Of a DNA stretch of 64,000 nt, positions 42,164 through 59,526 are shown piece by piece. Origin of the DNA: Coffea arabica (lineage: Eukaryota; Streptophyta; Magnoliopsida; Gentianales; Rubiaceae); NCBI RefSeq assembly GCF_036785885.1, contig NC_092322.1, positions 38,151,994-38,215,993 of the forward strand, read 5' to 3'. The notes below the pieces were generated by a model. The model was not told the DNA's origin, did not search any database, and was given only the letters and a program-made list of their open reading frames with translations. The position numbers were made by a program, and so were the translations under genes. The stretch's first letter is position 1; every line of letters begins with the position of its first letter.

Positions 42164-44145
42164 TTTTATGGAATTTTGTATAAGGTATTTTTGACATTTT
42201 AGGTGACTCCATTAAGAATGATCATTTTGGGTGACTCCATTAAGAATGATCATTCCCGTCACTTTGACATTTTAATCCAAATCATGAGAGAATTATGTAT
42301 AGCTTTTGAAACTATAGGGGGATTATGTAAAAAAAATGCTAAACTACAAGAGGGTAAAGTGAAATTTGCCCTTTTACATTCGAGTAACTAAGGGCTTTTT
42401 TTAATTTGAGAAAAAACAGCCCATCAACCAACTTAATTAGAGTAGCACACAATTAGTTGTAATTGTTGGGTTTGATAGAATTCAAAATCTCAAAAAAGTG
42501 AGCAACCCATAAAAAAAAGGGTCCAAGCTCCAAATCAAATTTTAAAAACTGGACTTGACCGGTTTGGCTGATTCATTTGGCTTCATTCCGGTACAATGGT
42601 TTTGACTGATTTTTTTAACTTTTATGGTTTCTCATAGAATTGGATTGATATTAGGGTCAATTCACAGTTTGAGCGATTGAATTGGCCAGTTCGATTCGGT
42701 CCTTAAAACACTACATGTGATTTCAAAAGTTATGCATAATCTTTTGCAATTTGGATTTAATGTCAAAATGACATAAATAACCCACTATAATGGAAAATAC
42801 GAAAATATCGATATTACCTTTGTTCAAAAATCAAAATGACTAAAGTGATTAAAATATATAAACATAATATGTATAACATTTTAATCACTTATGATTTTGT
42901 GTTTTATCATATAATCTCTAATGGTTTAGCATTTTATCACATAATACTCTTGTGATTTTCAAAGTAGATAGATAATCTCCTTATAGTTAACAAATAATTT
43001 TCAAATTTACATAAGGATACTTTTGATATTTTAGTTGACTCCGCTATGAAATGCAAATTATAACATTTTGATACTTTGGTTCAAACCATTAGAGAATTAT
43101 GCATAACTTTTAAAATCATTGAAAAATTATTTGAAAAAGTGCTAAATCATAAAGGACTAAAGTATAATTTAACAAGGAAAGGAAAAATCTCTTTTCTAAC
43201 GGAATAATTGGATGCTTAGCGTCAGCCTTCACATTTCCAACTTCTCCGATGTTATCTTTAAACTACCTTTACATTAGAAAAACATTTTGAGATGTCATAA
43301 TTGCGGAGTACTGTCGGGTTGACTGTTCCCAGTTAGTAGAATCCGTGAGAGGAACGTAGATAATAGTAGAAATTTCTTTCGAAATTTGCCAACCGTGTTG
43401 CAGAGAAACACAGTCAGTCAGTGGGACATGCAGCAATTAACTCATGCTGTTAACAAAACAAAACAGAACAAAAAGATGTACGAGCAAGTAAATTATCAAT
43501 TTATTATAAGTAAATTAGATATAACCTTCCAGTGATTTTGTCTATTATCACATGATCTTTTTAACATTTCAAAATTTTCATTTTACTCCACTATGATTTT
43601 ATGTAAAGTAAAAATTTGATGAAAAGTAGCCTATATAACGCCGTTAATTTAAATACCAATAGTGCCTTCATATTAATACTAAATCAATCAATGACTTAAT
43701 TGCCTTATATAAAGTATATGGGGATTTCATGGAGAAATACAAAAAATTATGGAGGGTAAAATGGATATTTATACAAATCATAAGGGAATTACATGGAGAT
43801 TAAAATTTTATCACACATTTTTAGAGTGCATTTGATATAATGCCGTAATTAATTGTGTATTCCGTTCATTTTTCACTTTATATAAAACCATTGGGGGATT
43901 ATGTAGCTATTTTAAAACCTAAGAGGGATCATCTGGCATTGTGTAAAATCATAGGCGGTTATAAGTAATTTATTCAGTTATTATTCATAAATTCGGATTA
44001 GAAAGCACTTTACATGATGCTGTTGTAAACAAAGCATATAATGACGGATTAAATCCGAAGTTGTAATTTTGGTGTGTACATTAATTTTGCGGCATGAAGC
44101 AAAAAAAATCTTCACTTCTTCTATACATAATAAAATTTCAATAAT
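42164..44145. other. AT-rich region with dispersed repeat copies
   Basis: No gene supported. The stretch 42178-42390 (GACATTTTAGGTGACTCCATT, then GAGAATTATGTATAGCTTTTG, GGGGGATTATG) has a diverged direct relative at 43010-43170 and partial relatives at 43780-43960. A 24-bp phrase, GTGACTCCATTAAGAATGATC plus ATT, is duplicated in tandem at 42203-42251. The family is not identified. Confidence 0.5.
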
Positions 44146-45770
44146 TGCTTTGGCTGCTGGAATCCAAGCACCAGCAATAATAGTCAGACCTCGAGCCCTC
44201 TAGCCATCCTCTCACGCTCGTTCTGCCGCCATGATGCAAAATTGTTGCGCTTCTATAGGTCAAATGCAAGAGGGTAGTCCTCCATATCGTGATACTGTGA
44301 TCTCATTCTCATCTAAAGCCACATTGTCGCAACACAGCCTTCATAGGGATCTTGCGGGCCCATTTAAACGTCATGGCTGCCACCCAAAAAAAAGAAAATT
44401 TCACTAGGAGAGTCCCAAAAAATGATGATGTCCTTCTTGATGTAATGTACTACTAATAGCCAAAGTTAATTAAGTTACTTACCAAGGTATGCTTTTGTCA
44501 AATACTTGAGCGACTTGCTAAGGTTTCTTGTTTTCATAAGTGGTGGATATTTGGCCGTGTCCCTGCCAAAAAATTTCATAGGTGTCAAATTCTTTCTCTG
44601 CACTTTTTTGAACGACATTGCATCCCTCAGAAATTCTGGTCGTATTCCAGTTGCTTCATACCTGCAGAAGAATTTTTCACACTCCAAAGTCAGTCTCTAG
44701 AGTGCAATTCACTTTCTATGTGCCTATATATGTAGGATGTGAATTTGGACAATCTTTTTGTTGCGTCATTACCTATCGTTTGTGACGGGAAGTTGTGGTT
44801 GGACGTATGTATGAAGGATTTTCCTTTCATACTCATCGATGGGGCAAAACTCTTGCACACGGATCTAAAGAACCATCACTGCCACCTCCAACCATTTTGC
44901 AAGCCAGGGCGACCAGCCTTGCTCTACAGTTGTCAAGCCTGAATTCATCTTGTACGCCCAAATTAGCCAGACTGTTAGGAAATTGGCTTAATTTCTTTTA
45001 AACAGATTTATTAATTTGTGCGAAAGTAACTAGTTTCGTACTTGGTTTTAGTTACTTGAAATTGTAGTAAAAAAAAATTCCTATTTTGTTTAGGATTTAG
45101 AGATTATTTCCTCTTCTGTAGAAGTTTAGAAATTAGCACTGTTTCTTGTTATTATTTGGGTTTTGACTAGGTAATGCTCAGTATAAATAGGTGGGTTAGC
45201 ATACTACAAAGAGACACACAAGAGCACACAAGGGTGACATGTAGCCTTATACATGGAGGGAAGATAAGAGATGGTATTTAAGGGTTGGATTTGGTTTCAA
45301 GTTGTATTCTTTTATAGGATTTTTCCTCTCATAATAAAGAACGAATTTCTCTCCGTGGACGTAGGTTTAATGATAGAGTCGAATCACGTTAAATATTATG
45401 TGTCATTTATCTTTTATACTTGTGGATTGTTTCTCATTAAATTATTGTATACTTGATATTTCAATAGTCATGTGTTCCGCGCTTCGATTCTAACACAGAT
45501 GGACTAGAACCCCCTAAAAAAAACGGTCCAATATGTTTTACTACTGTTGTGTAATGGAAATGTGAATATATAACTGTTGAGTTTAATTGTTGATCTATAC
45601 ATTGTTTGAACGTGAGAATTGGCATGTTTCCCTGTGATTCCAGAGTGCACTGCGACTGCTCAGGACTGCGACGCAAAGGTCACATTCCCGGCCCTTGAAA
45701 ATCCTCTCACACTCTACTTTCGGGTGCGGCCCTGATTTTGCAATTCAAGTCGAGCTAAACATTATTGTAA
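44146..45770 (-). pseudogene. RNA exonuclease 4-like (DEDDh 3'-5' exonuclease) pseudogene
   Basis: Homologous to plant zinc-finger/exonuclease proteins of the REXO4/ISG20-like type, which trim RNA 3' ends. Reading leftwards: a zinc-finger segment (CDLCVAVLSSRSALWNHRET, about 45685-45610), then an intron ending in a T-run plus AG near 45520. An exon with LANLGVQDEFRLDNCRARLV, ALACKMVGGGSDGSLDPCAR follows (about 44965-44870), then a frameshift. Next comes exon 44483-44661 (YEATGIRPEFLRDAMSFKKV, DTAKYPPLMKTRNLSKSLKY), bounded by good GT-AG sites. The last exon (about 44378-44146: DPYEGCVATMWL, FASWRQNERERM, SDYYCWCLDS) contains several stops and a frame change. A solo LTR (44973-45495) splits the gene. 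No N-terminal start was found. Confidence 0.78.
44973..45495. mobile_element. 523-bp solo LTR inside the exonuclease pseudogene
   Basis: TGTTAGGAAATTGG at the left and GATTCTAACA at the right, with perfect TGTTAG/CTAACA ends. It is flanked by CAGAC (44968-44972) and CAGAT (45496-45500), four of five matching. A TATA-like CAGTATAAATAGG lies near 45179-45191, followed by ACACACAAGAGCACAC and the polyadenylation-like AATAAAGAACG (45332-45342). This suggests plus orientation and a small copia-type LTR; the lineage is inferred from length and ends only. Confidence 0.78.
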
Positions 45771-47812
45771 AAGCGCGACTTATTTATCCTTTCAGTTATT
45801 AAACTACAACAAACTCTAAACTTAATCTATCTGGATTACGTGTAGTAGCTTGTCCTACACAAGAATTTGCCAATATAATTGACGAGACAAAAGATTAATT
45901 ATATTATCATATGGTCATGAAATCGACCACAATTATATTCTAACACAGTTTGCAGGCTCATTTTTAGATGCAAATCCAATTTCCATCATCTAAGCTTTGT
46001 TGACATTTTTAACTCTCAAGTAAGCTGCACGTTATTTTTCTCTCAACATCCTATTGAAGACGATCTTGAAGCCATCCTCTCTGTGCTAGTCTGTAGCAAA
46101 ACTAACAAAGAAAATAAAAAGGCTATGTCAAGAAAAGGAAAAGGCTGAAGTTGATAGAATAGGTTATCAAAAATTTCTCAAGATGCATTCTGTAAATGTC
46201 ACAACATTTGCAAGATATAGAGAATAAACCTGTATATTGTTAATGGAACTCAAAATTCAGAGTTATTGCAACTGGTAACAATGAAAAGAGAAGGGAAAAA
46301 AGCTCATTAGCCAACAAATTAGTTTTAATAGAAACAGGTAGATGGGACAAAAACTTGTAGTGATCATAATTATTTCTCCAATGTCTAAGCAATTCATTTG
46401 GAGATCAAACCTGAATTTTATAGACAGAAGCCAAAATTCAGATTTGTAGGGAATCTGGGCTATGGTAAAGGGTGTTAATGTAGATGGGAGGAAAAAAAAG
46501 CCTAATTTCAGATTTATAGGGAATCTGGGCAATAGTATGGATTGTTAATGCAGATGAAAGATAAAACCAAAAAAAAAAACAACTGCATAAGGGAAGGTAA
46601 AAGGCTCATTATAAAATATACCACTGCGCCTAGGCCAAGTTGAAGTGAGCATTAGGGTAAGTTTCACATAACCCATGTGCTTTTGCACAATACTAGGTGA
46701 CTCTATTAAAGATTAACAATGGACAAAACAGGACACTGCAATTGACCAATACTCGCTCTAAAATTGTGTGTGATGAAATTATAATATATTCACATAATCT
46801 TTGATTTTGCACAAATATCGACTTAACCTTCATATAATTTTGTATTTACCAACATAATTCCCCCTTCTAATTTTATTCAATGTCGTTAGACCCTTAATAA
46901 TTAAGTTAGGTCAATATTTGCATTTCAACTAATGGCATTATAGATATTATTTTTTTCATTAAATTTTTGCTTTACATAAAATCACATTATATGGATATTT
47001 TGAAATTTTAGGAAATTAATGTGGTGTCATGGAAAAACACATGGGTTTATGAGTAATTTAGCTTAAGAATTATTGTAAAATCATGATTTAATCATATCAC
47101 ATAAAATCACATTGTATGGATATTTTGAAACCTTAGGAAATTAATGTGGTGTCACGCAAAAGCACATGGATTTATGAGTAATTTACCTTAAGAATTATTT
47201 TAAAAAGCACGATTTAATCATATCATATCAGTTGATAACTTTAAGATATTTTGTACTTATCTATCTTTATTAAGGCTCTACCGTGATTTATGAGTAATTT
47301 ACCTTAAGAATTATTTTTAAAAGCACGATTTAATCATATCATATCAGTTGATAACTTTAAGAAATTTTGTACTTATCTATCTTTATTAAGGCTCTACCGT
47401 GCACTAAGTTAAAAGTTCGACCATTGCTGGTGTATAAGAAGTGAAGCACCGTTCTTCCCTTCGACAAAAAGTTCAAAGGGTGCAGTAGTGCACTTAATTG
47501 GTTTAGAGATAAGTTCTCTCCCTCTAACCCGCATATATTGCCTGGTTGGAATCCGCCCTTCCCAAGTAGCGTAGGATTAAGATGAAATTCTAATGACTGG
47601 AAAAAAAATCTGTCTGTATTAGGTGTAGTAACTTGTACTACATAATATTCTGTCAATATAATTGCTGAGTAAAACAATACATTATTCATAATAGGTTATC
47701 GTATTCCACCATAATAATATTCTAATACAATTTGCGTGCTCATTTTCAATCACCTAAACATTTTTGTCTTTTTTAACGAATCCCTTCAAGGGATTGGTTT
47801 TGCGGTTGACAT
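45771..47812. other. AT-rich spacer with local duplications
   Basis: No gene supported. Imperfect 67-bp tandem pair at 46434-46558 (GGGAATCTGGGCNATRGTA). Tandem duplications at 46975-47400 (see separate entry). A diverged direct pair lies at 45831-46000 and 47611-47760, sharing GTGTAGTARCTTGTNCTACA and TCTAAYACARTTTGCRKGCTC. Confidence 0.5.
46975..47401. repeat. stacked tandem duplications
   Basis: An older pair with a period of about 126-128 bp (ATAAAATCACATTRTATGGA at about 46977 and 47102). A younger pair with period 116 bp (47171-47286 and 47287-47401, starting TTTATGAGTAATTTACC) is nearly identical. Confidence 0.75.
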
Positions 47813-47815
47813 TAA

Positions 47816-48107
47816 GGGGCACTTGGTTCTTACTTTGGAATTGGAAAGGGAAATAGAATAATGGATAGAGGGCCTACTAATGAGGGTTTTGGTCAATTTC
47901 TCCCAATTTAGTTAGGAATCATGAATGGCCAAATTTTAAGGCATGATTTCTTTTTTTTTTTTTTTTTTAATAGAAATAAAACAAGTCAATTTATTTACTT
48001 TAATGCTGCATGATTTCAATATTTTAATTTCCATTATACTGGACCAAGCGTGCAGTATTGGAATTATTGTATTTCCAAGTACCAAAACCCCTAAACCAAG
48101 TGGCCCC
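47816..48107. mobile_element. Tourist-like MITE (292 bp)
   Basis: The ends GGGGCACTTGGTT and AACCAAGTGGCCCC (AAACCAAGTGGCCCC on the plus strand) form imperfect inverted repeats. TAA flanks both sides (47813-47815 and 48108-48110). A poly-T run lies at about 47950-47968. No coding capacity. TAA duplication and the CACTTGGTT end fit PIF/Harbinger-derived MITEs. Confidence 0.75.
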
Positions 48108-48360
48108 TAACATTTCTGGCAACGTTGTATTGGAGATACGGTTTCCATTAATTGAAGCAATCGACTTTGTATTTGTTAAACAAGAACTTATGAGAATGTC
48201 AAATTATTCAGCCTTCTCGGATATTATACCAAATCTTTTTAGTATTAGTTTAATTATTCAACAAACTACTTGTTTTATTATTATTCAATTGTGGTTTCGG
48301 ATTGTTAGTATGATTTGATAGTTTAGTTCTAACTTCAAATTAGATTTTGTCAGTGAATGG

Positions 48361-48371
48361 TCTTATATAAA
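48361..48371 (+). promoter_or_regulatory. probable TATA box of the quinone-oxidoreductase-like gene
   Basis: TCTTATATAAAGACC lies about 190 bases before the ATG at 48553. It is followed by a GTTTC microsatellite (five to six GTTTC units, 48425-48452) in the presumed 5' leader. Confidence 0.5.
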
Positions 48372-48552
48372 GACCTTTTCTGGCTTGTTAATGTATCATT
48401 CCTATCAATAAAGTCACCTCCCAGTTTCGTTTCGTTTCGTTTCGTTTCGTTTAGTCGTCTGTCTTTTCCTCATTTGTCCACAGCAACGTTGCGATTTAGC
48501 TCTGATTCATAACTTGGGTTGTTTTAACATATTACTTGAGGGCCTACAGGCC

Positions 48553-50111
<1,559 letters not shown>

Positions 50112-50463
50112 TACTATTGATATGACACATAAAATTGAATGCATATTTAGGGAGTGATTAAATTTGAAGAACTTTTAAAGTTGAAGAGGTTGAGAGATTA
50201 AATTTCTATCATACTTTTAGCATTAAACTTGATTCCAGTATTTACATTTATCCCCCTTTATCATCAATAAAATTAAAATGAGATTCAATAAAAAGGCAGA
50301 GGAACACGAAGTAAAATTGCAAAGGCTTGAAAAATAAAAGTAAAATTGTAATTAAAAGTGTAGTGTAAAACCAAACATTATCTTAGTTTTTGAACATATA
50401 GGTTAATACAGAAAAATATTAGTTTTAGTGAGAAAAGGTAATTCTAAAAATGTATTACAAATT

Positions 50464-51703
50464 GGGATAATTTCAGAAACCTCCCCTGAGGTTTCTGACA
50501 GTCTCACTCACCTCCTCTGAACTTTGCAAAATATCATATACCTCCCTTGTCAGATTATTAGGCTTATTTGTGATATCATTGATGATGAATTGATAGATTT
50601 ACCCTCATAACTTATGATATATTTTGAAGCTATTTTGATAGAATTAGTTAAATGACTAATAGAGATATAACTTTTGATATAACTTATGATATACCTTCTA
50701 TTCCACTTTATACTTTTTATTCGTAGTACAATCACCAATGAAGTGTTTAGCACTAGTATTACCTTTCTCTTAAGTCATGTATTTCATGTTTTTTTTTGTA
50801 AGACAATTATCTCGTGTAACTCATTACTTATATTTGGGTAAATTTGGTTTTCAAAAATTCAATGACGTAAATTGTATATTACATCATCTCATAAAGTGAT
50901 GCGACACAATTTGGGTTATTGAATTTTTTGAAAATCAGATCTACTTAAGTTCTGGTATTCAAACGAAGCTTATTGAATAAATTCGACTAACTATAGTGTG
51001 AATTAATTTTGTTTTAAAATAAATCTCAACTAAAGTATCTAGCACTAAATGAAATGAAGTATCTTGCTACTTCATTTCATTTTCCACAGAGAAAATCGCA
51101 AAAGAGTTCTTAAACTATTGAGAATTTGGTTATTTGATCGTTACACTATTTATTTAACTACAATTGCCATTCACTCAATTAACCAAATAGTGAAAAAAAT
51201 TTTGTGACTTAACTAGTAAAAGTTTATACTTTTAATCACTCAAATAATATTTTTTATGACTTAACTAATAAAAATTTATACTTTTAATCACTCAAATTAT
51301 AAAACTATACATTTTTTTTTATATCACCAGAAGTATGTTTCAATTAATTGAATGATCATATTAGCTAAATAAATGTCTAATAGCTAAAACAAAAAAATAT
51401 AAATAGCATTGTAATATTGTTTGAAGAAACCATCTGCATTTGTCTCTATCTAGTTCAACTTATTACTTCTTTTTTTTTTTTTGCTTTTGCTTTAGCTCAA
51501 GTTGTGGATAAGCAAAAAGGGCATATGTGGAACACAAATATCATCTCACTCCTAAAAATATTTTTTTAATGCTCATTTTTCTGACATGGGATGATCTTGT
51601 TACTCCAACTATAAGTTCAGGGGAGGTATCTGATATTTTGTAAAGTTTAAGAGATGTGAGTGAGACTGGCAGTAACCTCAGGGAAGGTTTCTGAAATTAT
51701 CCC
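50464..51703. mobile_element. Mutator-like (MULE) non-autonomous element
   Basis: Long terminal inverted repeats of about 95 bp: left GGGATAATTTCAGAAACCTC..., right the complement of GGGATAATTTCAGAAACCTT.... Flanks are TTACAAATT (50455-50463) and TTAAAAATT (51704-51712), eight of nine matching, the 9-bp duplication size of MULEs. The interior (about 1 kb) is AT-rich without a transposase. Confidence 0.85.
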
Positions 51704-51881
51704 TTAAAAATTAGTTTCGGTGAGGTTTTATATGACTGGAGCAATGACCTATTTTGATGGTGACTTGTGACGTTTACGTCCTTAGTCAAAAAAGTACTTG
51801 GTAGATTATTCAAGATGTATGAAAATTTTTCAAAGTGTAAGTAAAGTAATTTTGTCAAACCAAAAAAAAAACAGAGAGAGA

Positions 51882-52335
51882 GAAAAATGTTTTGATATTC
51901 AAATTTTGACACATGAATGGCTTTTGTTCCCAAACTTTAGATAAAAACAAATATGGTATCTAATCTTTTAACTTTTGAACACATTTTACATTTAATACCT
52001 TTAATCGATTTTTTCCAAATTGCTATCAGAAAAAATCATGTGATACTCATATATCCACCAATTATTGTATAATAAAATGCCAAAAAATGTAAAATTTAGT
52101 CCTTGAACTTCATGTCTGATATTTTTCTTTTTGTTTTAACATTTTTAATACAATAGTTGCCGAACATGTGACTATTACGCTCTTTTAGTTGCAATTTGGA
52201 TAAAAACTATCAAAAATACTAAATGTGCTCAAAAGTTGAAAATTTGGATATCAAATTTGCTTTTGTCAAAAGTTTGAGAACTAAAACCGCTCATATATCA
52301 AAATTTAAATACCAAAACTACATTTTTGTCAACCA
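51882..52335. repeat. inverted-repeat element (unclassified)
   Basis: About 51882-52020 (TTCAAATTTTGACACATGAA, CTTTTGAACACATTTTACAT, TCCAAATTGCTATCAG) is complementary, imperfectly, to about 52187-52335 (TGCAATTTGGATAAAAACTA, AAATGTGCTCAAAAGTTGAA, CAAAATTTAAATACCAAAAC). The two arms enclose about 160 bp. Ends and target duplication are not clear; it could be another degraded MULE-type element. Confidence 0.55.
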
Positions 52336-52389
52336 AAAAATAAATATGCGGAGGGTAACTACTATGTCTTAATCATGTCTGTCACCTTT

Positions 52390-54538
<2,149 letters not shown>

Positions 54539-55199
54539 CTAGTTTTTTTTTAAAGAAAATTGATGGTTGACCACAAAAGAAGTGTGTACAGATTCCTCTT
54601 TTTTTTTTAATAGTAGTACATTTAGTCGTCATGGATTTTATTATTTAAGTTGAACGAGTACCATGAAATGGTACCGGATCATTCCTGGAACCTTCGAGCT
54701 CCACGCCCCAAGTCAGTGAGCTGTTTTTATGAGTTGGTCTAGAGATTTACAGAATTTGTAAATGAAGTGCACATATTTCACAAGTCAATAACTAAGGAAT
54801 AAAAGGAAGGGAGATAGTTGAAAAAAAAAATTATCTAAGGAGATGATATGAAATATATGGGAAAAGAAAGTAGTATCACATTAACATCATTTGGACATTG
54901 TACGAACACTCTGCTTAACTAAAGACAGAGACAATTGTCCTATAAATTTGTGGAAGAAATTATACATATAAACAGCCTATCCATGAAATCCTAGTAGTAG
55001 TAGTAAACATCATTTACTACCAGTCCAGGATATCAAGAAGACGACGCTAAATCTCTTTTATTCTCCCAAGCCAAGCAAACAAAACTAAAGGATTCTAAGA
55101 CAGATCTACGAAGCCCACAAAAAGCAAAGCAATCCCAAATACATATTCATGCGTAGACTTTATTCGATCCTCCATGTAGGCAAAAAGTTGAAAGAGACT

Positions 55200-56171
<972 letters not shown>

Positions 56172-56264
56172 CTAGAGGTGATGAAAAGAAAGCTGAATTA
56201 TGGGCAATAGTAGCAGTTTGTTAGCAACTAGCAGGTATAAGAACCGGGGTCTTGCATTTTATAG

Positions 56265-58021
56265 TGAATGAGAGGCTGGTGATGGCAGCATGAAGGAATA
56301 ATGGTTGGTAAGTGGTAGATTGTACCAGGACACTTGGGTCCTCTGCCCTTCAGCAATTTAGGCCACAAGTCAAAATGCAGGTTTTTTTTTTTTCAAGCAG
56401 TAGGGATAGGATTCAAAGGTAAGGGAAGGAAGATTAGAACCAGAATTTTTAAATCTTGAGAAAATGAAGGGTCTCTTTTTCATGTGTTATTAATTAGATC
56501 TTTTTTGACTCTTTAATTTTTTTTTTTTAAGATTCTTGAAAGCCACTTTAGGAATTTACAACCTATACTAGCACGTTTTTGGTTTGATATATGCTCAAAT
56601 TTTTAGCATGTAACTTAATTTATTTATAATATTTTGAATACAAAATTAACTTTCCTTTTCCAGTTACTCACTAGAAATTGATAGAAAGTTCACGAGATGA
56701 ATAATGTGTGCATAATTGCTGTTTACTCACAATTTTGTGGCCTCCCACTAATTGCTACTTTTAAATCCAGTAAGTATTTATCGCATTCGTGTGATCTAAT
56801 GGTTATTCATCTTTTCTCGATTTCTAGAATTCGATTGCTCCTGTACCCCTTTTCCCCCATAGTTGATGTATGACCAAAGAAAAAGAAAAGTTGCAACATT
56901 GTCTCTACGACCAAATATTAAAACCTTTTTGGCTTGTTATTTTTAAATTTCTCTAAATTTGAATAAATATTTCGAGATAAATACAATGCCATTTGACTGC
57001 CGTCCCCAATCAAATCAAAGGTAGTAGAGGATTCTAGAACTCAACAAATAAATATTATTTATTTGTGCTAGAATATTCGTTGTCTAGAACTTGTTGTAGG
57101 ATGCTTTCTTGTTCCTAATCACACAAAATTACGCGACAATTTTTGTAGTCACAATTCCGCCATTATCTTCTCCATTAATGAATCAGAAGATTCTGGTAAT
57201 TTTAAGTAAAATTATTCCGATTACCAGTTATTTCAAACCAAATCAGCGGCCTGGTGGAAATTAAACTGCTAAATATTAAAACACAAACTAAGAAATTAAG
57301 GAACAAAAACTTGCGTCCACGGAAAAGGTTATGGTCTCTTTTTCTTGATTGTCTGCTTAGTAGCTGCTGCGGCTGGTCCCTAATTATTAGGTTCCCAAGC
57401 TTTTAGCTAAGTGCTTACGCAGAGTCTTAAGGAATTTGACGTCACTCCTTAAGTAATCACATTCAAGCTTTTGTCTTTCCCTCTCTCTCGCTCCTTTTTC
57501 TGTTCCTTGTTTGCACATTATTTAAGTTCAATAAGAAAAAATATGAACATAGACAATTCAACTAAACCACGAAAACAAGAAAAGAGTACCCCACCACATC
57601 TTATGTCTAAATTGGTCCGGACAATGGGTACTAGAATTAATTTTTTTATATACCGCCAGTATATAATTGTTTTTACATCAACAAATTTATATCATATCAC
57701 ATTATATAAATTTAAATTTAAATTTACACTGTTAGCACGTAAAAAATTAATTCTATATATGCTCAAAAGCCATCATTTACCTCTAGCTCTATCCCTTCTA
57801 TAGGGACAAAAGTAACTCGATTGTAAAGGTCAAATTATGTTAATGTATCAAAAGGTTGAGTTATGTATATATTTTAAAAATTATAAGGGGATTATATGGT
57901 AAAACACTAAACTATAAGAGAGATGTATGGTAAAACATAAATCGTATAGGATTAAAATGTCATGCATATTATGTATATATATTTTAGTCATTTCAACCAC
58001 TTTAGTTTCTAAATAAGGGTA
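56265..58021. other. GST upstream spacer, copy 2
   Basis: Counterpart of 24669-26456, non-coding. From about 56661 rightwards it differs from copy 1 by scattered substitutions, mostly transitions, and by small indels (for example, about 9 bases missing near 57103 and 23 bases near 57560). Confidence 0.6.
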
Positions 58022-59411
58022 TGATAGGTCACAATTTTGTTATCTATTTTATAATTAATTTCCTCCTATTACCTTATTGAATGTGCATTAATTAGCAGAT
58101 TTTATTCATTTTTGGCATTTGTGCTTATTGCAGAGAGTTGGAACAAAATATCATAAAAAAGTGCAAATTTGTCAAGTTGTACACCTTCGGGTTAGTCAAA
58201 TTAATTTTGACGATAGCCAGCAGAAGAGTTGGAGTAGTAAAAGGAAACAAGAGTCCAAACGGAGATGGTATTCCTTATCCAGTGATCAACTGCGCTAGAC
58301 GAGGAGCAATTTTGGGGGACTCTCCTTTTTCTTCTTTTGGTAGTTTTCAAAAGAGGAGGGAGGTTAACAGAGACTAGGAGTCTTCCCTTTTATTCCCCTT
58401 AGTAGCCGGATAGGAAGGAAAATTATGTAGGAAGAGGCGGTCCGACAGCTTTGATTTTTCTTTCTTTTGTTGGCTAGTTCTTCTGGGGGGTTGACTATTC
58501 ATTGTTTTTGGGGGACTATTCCATCATTTTTTCATTATATTCAATTGGAGGAAAAATGCCTTCACCATTTACTTCGGCAATTTTACATAGGATCCGCTCG
58601 ACAGAGATGAACTAAACTTTTATTTCTAGTCAAGGAACAACAGAGGATTTGGTTCAGGTTAAATTGTGAGATCTAACTGATTTTACTTTTTCCTATTATT
58701 TTCTAGTATTCGTATATTTCCTATTTTATTTTTTTATGGTTATTGTATTATTCAAGTATCATGGGTCCAGATGTTAGATTAATTCAATAACCTAAAACCA
58801 ATTAGAGTAATTAAATCTGTAATTGTTTAATTATTCCAAATTAGTGGTAACTAATATAATCGGGATTATATCAGGGAAATATACGGGCTAATTTGTAAAC
58901 AACCCTCGTAGCGTGTTGTTTATGTAGAACAGGATTTTTCTAAATCTTAAAGCAATTGCAAAATTGAATTTTACAGTCGTACCTAGGGTTATTCTGCAAT
59001 TAGAACAATAACTAATGGTCTTACATTAACTATCGACAATTAAGGAGAAATTGATTGTCATCACTTGTTTGACAATTATAACTTGTTTATCAGTTTATAT
59101 ATGGAATTATTCTTGCATCGATGATCAATTAGGAGAACCATTTCCGAAATTGCTTCTTGACTAGAGTTTGTCAAAAACTATTTGAGTTTTTGCAATTTGC
59201 CATCTAATTTTTATTTAATTGCAATATTCGATTAGCATAACTTATTGGTAATTTCTAAAAAAAAAAAAAAAAATCCCCCATTGTTTGTTTGAACTTCAAA
59301 AGAGGCAAATATCCCCAATCCCTATGAATTCAACCCTACTTATCACTATCTATAGAAATTATATTTTGTTTGAGCAGGCATTTATTATTGCACAGGCTCG
59401 ACAATCTGTCA
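58022..59411 (+). repeat. 5' LTR of Athila element B
   Basis: TGATAGGTCACAATTTTG...CAATCTGTCA, about 1390 bp. The first 128 bases are identical to LTR A. A short deletion relative to A lies near 58468 (copy A has TTTTCGTACTTTGTCGG there). Confidence 0.87.
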
Positions 59412-59416
59412 ATTTT

Positions 59417-59434
59417 TGGCGCCGTTGCCGGGAC
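59417..59434 (+). promoter_or_regulatory. primer-binding site (tRNA-Asp), element B
   Basis: Same sequence as at 27867-27884. Confidence 0.87.
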
Positions 59435-59526
59435 TAGTGTTAGTTAAATTTGTTTCTTTTTAAGTTCATTTTCATTTTAATTTTCTGGTACTTTTCTAGT
59501 TTATACTTTGTTCTTCTCGTACAGGT

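Noticed and set aside
44739-45001. Plus-strand ORFs of 67-68 codons
   Set aside because: Antisense of the exonuclease pseudogene exon.
46434-46558. Possible short repeat array resembling CRISPR
   Set aside because: Just two imperfect 67-bp units without spacers, in a plant genome.
48058-48318. 86-codon ORF before the quinone-oxidoreductase-like gene
   Set aside because: It starts inside a MITE and has no family resemblance.
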